This document shows positions 58,525-64,000 of a DNA stretch of 64,000 nucleotides, in pieces; the first letter of the stretch is position 1, and every line of letters begins with the position of its first letter. This DNA comes from Membranipora membranacea. Lineage: Eukaryota > Bryozoa > Gymnolaemata > Cheilostomatida > Membraniporidae. Under the pieces are notes generated by a model. That model ran no database searches. It had not been told where the DNA came from and saw nothing but the letters and a program-made list of their open reading frames with translations. The position numbers and the translations under genes are program-made. The DNA lies in the NCBI GenBank assembly GCA_914767715.1, contig OU612065.1, positions 682,001 to 746,000 on the forward strand, written 5' to 3'.

Positions 58525-61094
58525 TCAATGATTCCTACGCTAGTAGCTGATAGATATAAACTATGCAATACCAAACCGCAGAGGTGCTATAAACCTTCCA
58601 GTCTCTCTATATCACAGTAACAATCATAATATGATATCAACGCTGTCTGCTCACACACACACACACAGCAGACTTATTTATGTTTATTTTACCAATGAAG
58701 AGATCTGGTTATTGTATTGTACAGTTCTATGAAGCTTAATTTATTTTTATCTTGTTTGTCTGTTAATTATTTGTTTTAAAAATAAAGTTATTTTAGCATA
58801 CAATGACAGTGTGAGACTAAAATCATCAGTATCTAATGCTGATAGCAAAGGTTGATAATCAAAAACTCATTTGTTCAAGAATATCTGCTTCATAGCACAG
58901 TCATGCGTCTGTTATTATTGAATCAGTCGATACCTGCCTCTGCTGACTGATGATGTGTCTCTGTACATGTACAGTACTGTATAGTTAATTATATATTAAA
59001 TGAATCTAGTGTTGAGTTACGAGTAAAGGTCAGCTGCTGATGGTGATATATGCATATACTGATCTAGTTACAGGCAATGTTTATCTCTCATATGACTGTC
59101 AGCAACGAGGAGCCACAGGCTCACCTTACTCACCTCACCTAATAGCTTAGTGTACTCACTGAGAATAAGTTATGGTGTATTAGATCGTCTTTTCGGGTAT
59201 TTGACACAGATATACAAGTACACTGAGACATTAGTGTTTAAAATCAGTGAAATTACAACAAGAGGATGATCAGTTTAGATCAGTTAATTTAGATAAATAT
59301 CTTTTTTATCTGATAAATTTGGTAATGAAGTTTGAACTGAAATGACTAATTAATGAGCCTATTTATTATCAATTTTATTACTAATACCGGTACACTGGGT
59401 GTATCAGATCCATAGATATAGATTAGAAGAGGAGACCAGCGGTTGTCAGGTACACACTATGTGACTGTAGTTACATGATGTCATCGTTGTGAAGATTGCA
59501 AACCTGTGATTCTAGTATTGTGATATCATCAGGCTGGCAGAGACTATAGTTATCCACCATGTGGATCTGATGAGGGAGTGTGTATCTAAATATATCAGGT
59601 ATTGTACTTCATATCGATCGACTGAACACGCGATCGATCGCACATCGCATAGTTATACTGTAATATAATTTCCTATTTTAGGACATGTTGTTAGGGTCAG
59701 GTTAGGGTCAAGGTTAGGCCAGGCTGCTAACTCTACTCTATTAAGAGTAGATCTGCTCTTTTTTCAATTCTACTTACTACTGATCTGCTATTTTAAAAAC
59801 CATGTTAATCTACTCCATTTTGTGTATGAACCCATGCCTATTTTTTTTAATCCCCATCCCCCTATTTAAGCTTCCTAGCAATGATTGCTATTTGTTTTGA
59901 TTTGGTTTGGTTTACAAACACACTTTGCCATGGCTTTAGGTATACCCCCAGAACCATTAATTTTAGGGTATCAAAGCAAATAATTTACAGGGGAAGACCC
60001 CTCCTACACCACTCCCATGTGCCACAGGCCTGCAATTTACATCTGCACGGGTTTACCCAGAAACAAATTGTAATAAATCATGTAACATGACTTCGTAAGA
60101 TTATTATTACGAGTAAGTATAAAATAGCCTCCCAATCCTTCTTAAACTAGAAGATAAGCCTCTGTAGAGTGGTAGAGGCTTTGACTCTTGTGAGATTTTC
60201 GGATATTTTTGTATAAAACCTTATGGCAGCTGGCAGCTCAAAATCAATTTATACATTCATTGTAAAAGTGGGCTTACCAAAAGCCAGTAATAATCTAAAA
60301 CCTGAAATCATGTTCTTTTATTGCAAAATTAGAGTCTTAATTACAGAGCATAGAAACCTTAGCTCGAGTATTTCATTAAAACTAGCCCCTGATATGGTAA
60401 ATATAAACACTTAATCCGCTGACATAATGCTCACAGGCTAATCCACATTAGGTTTTAGCACCATTATGATATTTGCTGATAGTTGGTGATATAACAATAA
60501 ATAGTTGAATCTAATGTTTAGCTGAGTACAAAATGCAATTATCATATTGTGGGGAGTTATTGTTATTTCATTCGTACATACAGCTCTTTGTTATTAAAAT
60601 TTTAATCTCTATATTTATATATATTCTTAGCAATAGATATAAAATATAGAAATGTTTGTTATCATGTTTCCTGTCATTAACATTTAGCAGCATGACAGAA
60701 AGGAAAGGGATTTTACCTGGTAGGTGAGAATTCTTTATATTATCATTTTTGCAGCTGTGTTGATTTTTAGGTTCGGTGACAGGGCAGGTTACCACCATGC
60801 TGCTGACATCAGTTATACTACAATATTCAGTATAAAACATAAGATCATAGCACAATAGTTTACACCCAGCTGCTGATGTTCTGCTGTTTGGTGTCAGCTT
60901 ATGGCTGTTATATCACAGGTTAGATAGATAACTAAGCACTGAAGCACTGAAGGTTTCATAGAATGTAGCTGTCAGTAGATACTTATACGTATCAGGTTGT
61001 GAGCGCAGGTTAATGGTTGTCAAGTAGACTATCTCAGTCAATTCTGTCTCATGGATTTTTAAAATAACTCATTATTTAATATGTTATGTTACAG
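58525..61094. other. Intergenic region, 3'UTR of the Tudor gene and upstream of the next gene
   Basis: AATAAA at 58781-58786 is a plausible poly(A) signal for the Tudor gene, 257 bp past its stop. A short CA run lies near 58650. No gene is supported. An untranslated first exon of the 61 kb gene should lie here or just upstream of 61094. Confidence 0.5.
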
Positions 61095-61118
61095 AATAAG
61101 AAACCAAGGAATATAAAC

Positions 61119-62249
61119 ATGGCTGGTGGCGGTGCGATCGGTAGTCAAAAGGAAATGACAGCGGTAATCAATAACCTCAAGGAAACACGAGTCCTTGATA
61201 AAGCTTTACAAACTCTCTCTTTAGAGGAATCGTATTCTACAAAGCTGCTGGATCTCAATAATAAACTAGTCAGATATAAATATGTAAGACTTCAGGGTAA
61301 TGTCAGTAAGATCAAATCTAATCTGTCACCTGGAGAGATAGCCACACTCAGAACTCAAGAGTTAGACGGTAAATTCAAACCAGAGACTCCCATAGTCTCC
61401 TCTAGTACTGCCAGTAAGATTGCTGCTGCAGCCAAACGCCTAAAACTCAATAACTACAGGCGAGCAAAGAGCGCCATGCCCCGCCTTCAAAAACGTAAAG
61501 CTCCTCTCAGAGACAATGTGGACGAACAGGTGGAGAAACCGATGGCATGTTTCTCCAGTAGGCGTCCGTCTATCCTCAGTGATCACTCTGAGGTAGCAGC
61601 AGTACTGTGTAAAAAACTCAGACCACACACCGTAGCAGAGGTAGATATCCCTGGCCGGGGATCTGTGTCACGTTCGAGCACAGCGGCCATTCTCGAGAAA
61701 ATAACATCAGCACAAAAAGCGAGGAAAAATCTCAGTCAGCAGACAGCATACAGCTGCCATGAAGCTAAACCTGCCTCAGCGAGCCGGGCCTCACAGCAGA
61801 TCAGTGATGTGTTCGGACCAAATCCGTATGAAATGCGGAGGAGACGATTTCTTGATTCTGAGCACAATATGTCCCGCCTGCTTGAATTCAGGAAAAATGA
61901 ATTTCTCGGCGAGACAAAGAAGTTTGTGAAGGATAATCCTCCTATCAGTGATAATATGGCTCCGGAGCTGACCACAGAAATAATCAAATCTATAGACAGC
62001 ATGGCGATGAGACCAGGTAGTTCTAGCTCAAGGTCGCGCAGCGGCAGGTCGTTAGTTGACCGTGTTGATCATGCTTTACTAAAACAGTTTGCTGAGATTA
62101 GAAAAACACGCTATTTACGCATGGAAGAGGACATGCTGGATGATTCCGGTGTCCAAACGCTGGCCAGTGACCACTTTTGTAGAACACAATCCTGGCGTAA
62201 TATTGGCAATAAAACTCGTGTTTCTTTTAAAGTTGCTGCTGCACTCTAG
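61119..62249 (+). CDS. Unrecognised basic 376-residue protein, single coding exon
   Basis: A long uninterrupted ORF. An acceptor (TATGTTACAG) ends at 61094, so the ATG at 61119 (AACATGG, strong context) is preferred. An in-frame ATG at 61086 lies inside the presumed intron. The start reads MAGGGAIGSQKE. The protein is Lys/Arg- and Ser-rich with predicted helices (EMTAVINNLKETRVLDKALQ, YSTKLLDLNNKLVRYKY). A basic stretch follows (AAAKRLKLNNYRRAKS), then PNPYEMRRRRFLDSEHN, a Ser/Arg patch (GSSSSRSRSGRS) and a C-terminus rich in helix formers (RVDHALLKQFAEIRKTRYLR). No signal peptide, membrane helix or known domain is visible. Codon use and length make it a real gene. I do not recognise the family; a nuclear or cytoskeletal protein is possible. 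Confidence 0.7.
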   Translation: MAGGGAIGSQKEMTAVINNLKETRVLDKALQTLSLEESYSTKLLDLNNKLVRYKYVRLQGNVSKIKSNLSPGEIATLRTQELDGKFKPETPIVSSSTASKIAAAAKRLKLNNYRRAKSAMPRLQKRKAPLRDNVDEQVEKPMACFSSRRPSILSDHSEVAAVLCKKLRPHTVAEVDIPGRGSVSRSSTAAILEKITSAQKARKNLSQQTAYSCHEAKPASASRASQQISDVFGPNPYEMRRRRFLDSEHNMSRLLEFRKNEFLGETKKFVKDNPPISDNMAPELTTEIIKSIDSMAMRPGSSSSRSRSGRSLVDRVDHALLKQFAEIRKTRYLRMEEDMLDDSGVQTLASDHFCRTQSWRNIGNKTRVSFKVAAAL

Positions 62250-63705
62250 ACTAACTCATATGTTGCTTTTGTTTTTGTATATTAATAACATGCTAGAGCT
62301 GTACTATGCCTTGGCATTGAGTGCTTTCTGTGTGGTAAAGTATATCATTGATCTGAACTCTTGTTAACTTTACAAAATCCTGATAGCCAAGTATGCCCAG
62401 CAATCCAAAGTTAATACAGACATTATTTCCCACCCGATAAACAGTAATCCACAGTTGGGTGCTTGGGACAAACTCCCTGACCACAGACTGTATAAACACA
62501 CAGGCTTCCAGTATGAGCTTTTAAGGCAGAGCATGGCATGATCTCATAGTATTGTTTGGCATGGCTTCTTTTTTCTGAAATGATGTGACTATTTGCTGAC
62601 TTATGAACTAATAACAAATTAAAATACTGGCTGCTTATTGTCACTGAAGCACATGTAAGTTGTCTGCTGTCTGACTTTTCTGTTCACGCATTTGTAAATA
62701 GACATTAATATTTTCTCTGTGGCTAGCTAATTATGTGTGTACATTCTGGTCACTCAGGTTTTTTTAACCTCAATGTTTGTTTTTATAATTGGTCATAAAA
62801 TTGAAATCTAATTATACATTATCTTAACCATGCTAGGATTTTTATAATAATATGCTACGCTCCGCTCGCTCGATTAGCCCTAACTGCTGTCTTTGCTCAC
62901 AAAAAAACTAATTGATTAGAACTGTTAATTGCTGACGGAAATCAATGTTAGCGACTCTTCTGTTATTTAAACAAGGAACCAGGTGCATAAATTATCATGT
63001 ACATATGTGTTTGTACAATGCTGTTAATTCGATGCTGCTCTTTGGAGTTGACTTCACTTGACGATTGAGTTCAGTCACGCTAACTCGCCCAGCAATGTGT
63101 CGGAATAAGAAATCACCCCATAGCAGTTTGTCCATTAGCGAATATTCCAGGTTCGTGTCACATCCAGAGCTCTTCTTACTTCAATATCTGATGCATGGTG
63201 ATAGTGTCAAACCAGCTGTACTAAAGTAATTGTGATCTTAACATGGTTGTGTGGCATGTATGCATGTATATCTGATGTCTTGTCCCGCGGTAATTAGTGA
63301 CCACTGAATTAGATTCTTCTCTTAGAATGGAAATAGTATCATAGCGTTATACGGTTAGGACACTAAACACAGGGACCCATCTGACTGTTATCTGATTGGC
63401 TGTCCCTAGTAGCATGAATAATTAGCCTGAGAAATTGTCTTGTTTACAAAATTGCAAACAGTAATTATACCCCATACAGTGTCGATGATTAGGGCATTTC
63501 TAGATTGCTACTAGGGACTTGCAAAAGGTTTTGCAAAAGAAAGCTAATGATGCTATTCCAGATATGGAATTCAATGTTAGTGACTCAATACTTCTTCACC
63601 CAAACTACAAGCTCAGTATAGCAGCTTTATAATAGGATGATTTATTATGAAACAGACTTGTTGTCAAGTTAAAACAGTCATTGAATTAATTGCTGTGTGA
63701 TTTGA
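62250..63705. other. Intergenic or intronic stretch without visible gene
   Basis: AT-rich. Short ORFs here have no splice or family support. It could be the 3'UTR of the 61 kb gene, followed by intergenic or intronic DNA leading to the exon at about 63709. Confidence 0.45.
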
Positions 63706-63708
63706 AGG

Positions 63709-63928
63709 GCGATGGGACTTGAAGAAGAAGATTTCACAGGCCGAGGTGGAGTTTATACAGAGAATGCTGCTTATTGATGACCGATCATCTCGAGACGTAC
63801 TCACTAAACAGCTGATGAGCAGGTGGAACCAACTAAGAGAGAGCAAAGAACGAATGGTGAATACATTCATCACAGAGCAAGGCACGGACAGACTGACGGA
63901 CAGACTGACTAACCCTGGTGTGTTGTAG
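63709..63928 (+). CDS. Possible exon of an unrecognised gene
   Basis: After GATTTGAAG (possible acceptor) the frame reads RWDLKKKISQAEVEFIQRML, then LIDDRSSRDVLTKQLMSRWN, a charged helical stretch with no stop until TAG at 63926. GTGAAC follows the TAG, so the exon could instead end earlier at CCTG|GTGTGT. It is not in frame with an ATG here, so upstream exons would be needed. It could be the 3' end of a gene, or part of an alternative form of the 61 kb gene. The window end prevents a decision. Confidence 0.4.
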
Positions 63929-64000
63929 GTGAACTGGTGTGAATGTTTGTTGCACTGTGTTTTATGGTTGTAACATTTTATATCACCTCTTATTATAATC

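Overview
This window is nuclear DNA from an animal. The genes are cut into many short exons (25 in one gene) with GT..AG introns of about 100-2000 bp. The DNA between exons is AT-rich and full of foldback elements, minisatellites and non-LTR retrotransposon debris. The gene set (a CACHD1-type channel-subunit-like protein, SNAP29, SMG6 with EJC-binding motifs, a Reeler protein, a Tudor protein) is metazoan. The short introns, high intron number and compact spacing fit an invertebrate, possibly an early-branching one. That placement is inference; no species is claimed.

Layout. 1-1.9 kb: upstream DNA. 1.93-16.19 kb (+): a complete CACHD1-like membrane protein, rebuilt here as 25 exons and 1406 residues. 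16.63-18.40 kb (-): a 241-residue secreted Reeler-domain protein that converges on it. 18.4-22.0 kb: gene-poor. 22.04-23.54 kb (+): an unrecognised basic 193-residue protein in three exons. 24.43-26.78 kb (-): SNAP29, 266 residues, with two MITE-like foldback copies in intron 1. 27.08-43.75 kb (+): SMG6/EST1A, the endonuclease of nonsense-mediated mRNA decay, rebuilt as 21 exons and 1314 residues; its introns hold a LINE fragment, foldback elements, a hAT-like MITE and a 64-copy minisatellite. 45.53-47.42 kb (-): a 144-residue single-pass membrane protein with a possible C-terminal PDZ ligand. 47.4-52.1 kb: gene-poor, with LINE relics. 52.08-58.52 kb (+): a 698-residue protein with an N-terminal Tudor domain and a C-terminal CCHC zinc knuckle. 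61.12-62.25 kb (+): an unrecognised 376-residue protein. About 63.71 kb (+): a possible exon of a further gene.

The genes are independent housekeeping, secretory or signalling units rather than an operon. SNAP29 and SMG6 are head to head across about 300 bp and probably share a promoter region.

The most unusual signal is structural. At five separate introns (three in SMG6, two in the CACHD1-like gene) the exon/intron boundary itself, AG|GT included, has been tandemly amplified, so each intron begins with a ladder of near-identical candidate 5' splice sites. Other notable items are a perfect 43-bp inverted repeat, a foldback element of A-B-A'-B' form with a 12-bp target duplication, and a possible frame-breaking exon inside the NMD gene SMG6.

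All exon joins were worked out by hand from splice consensus, reading frame and phase. Each complete gene model sums to a whole number of codons.
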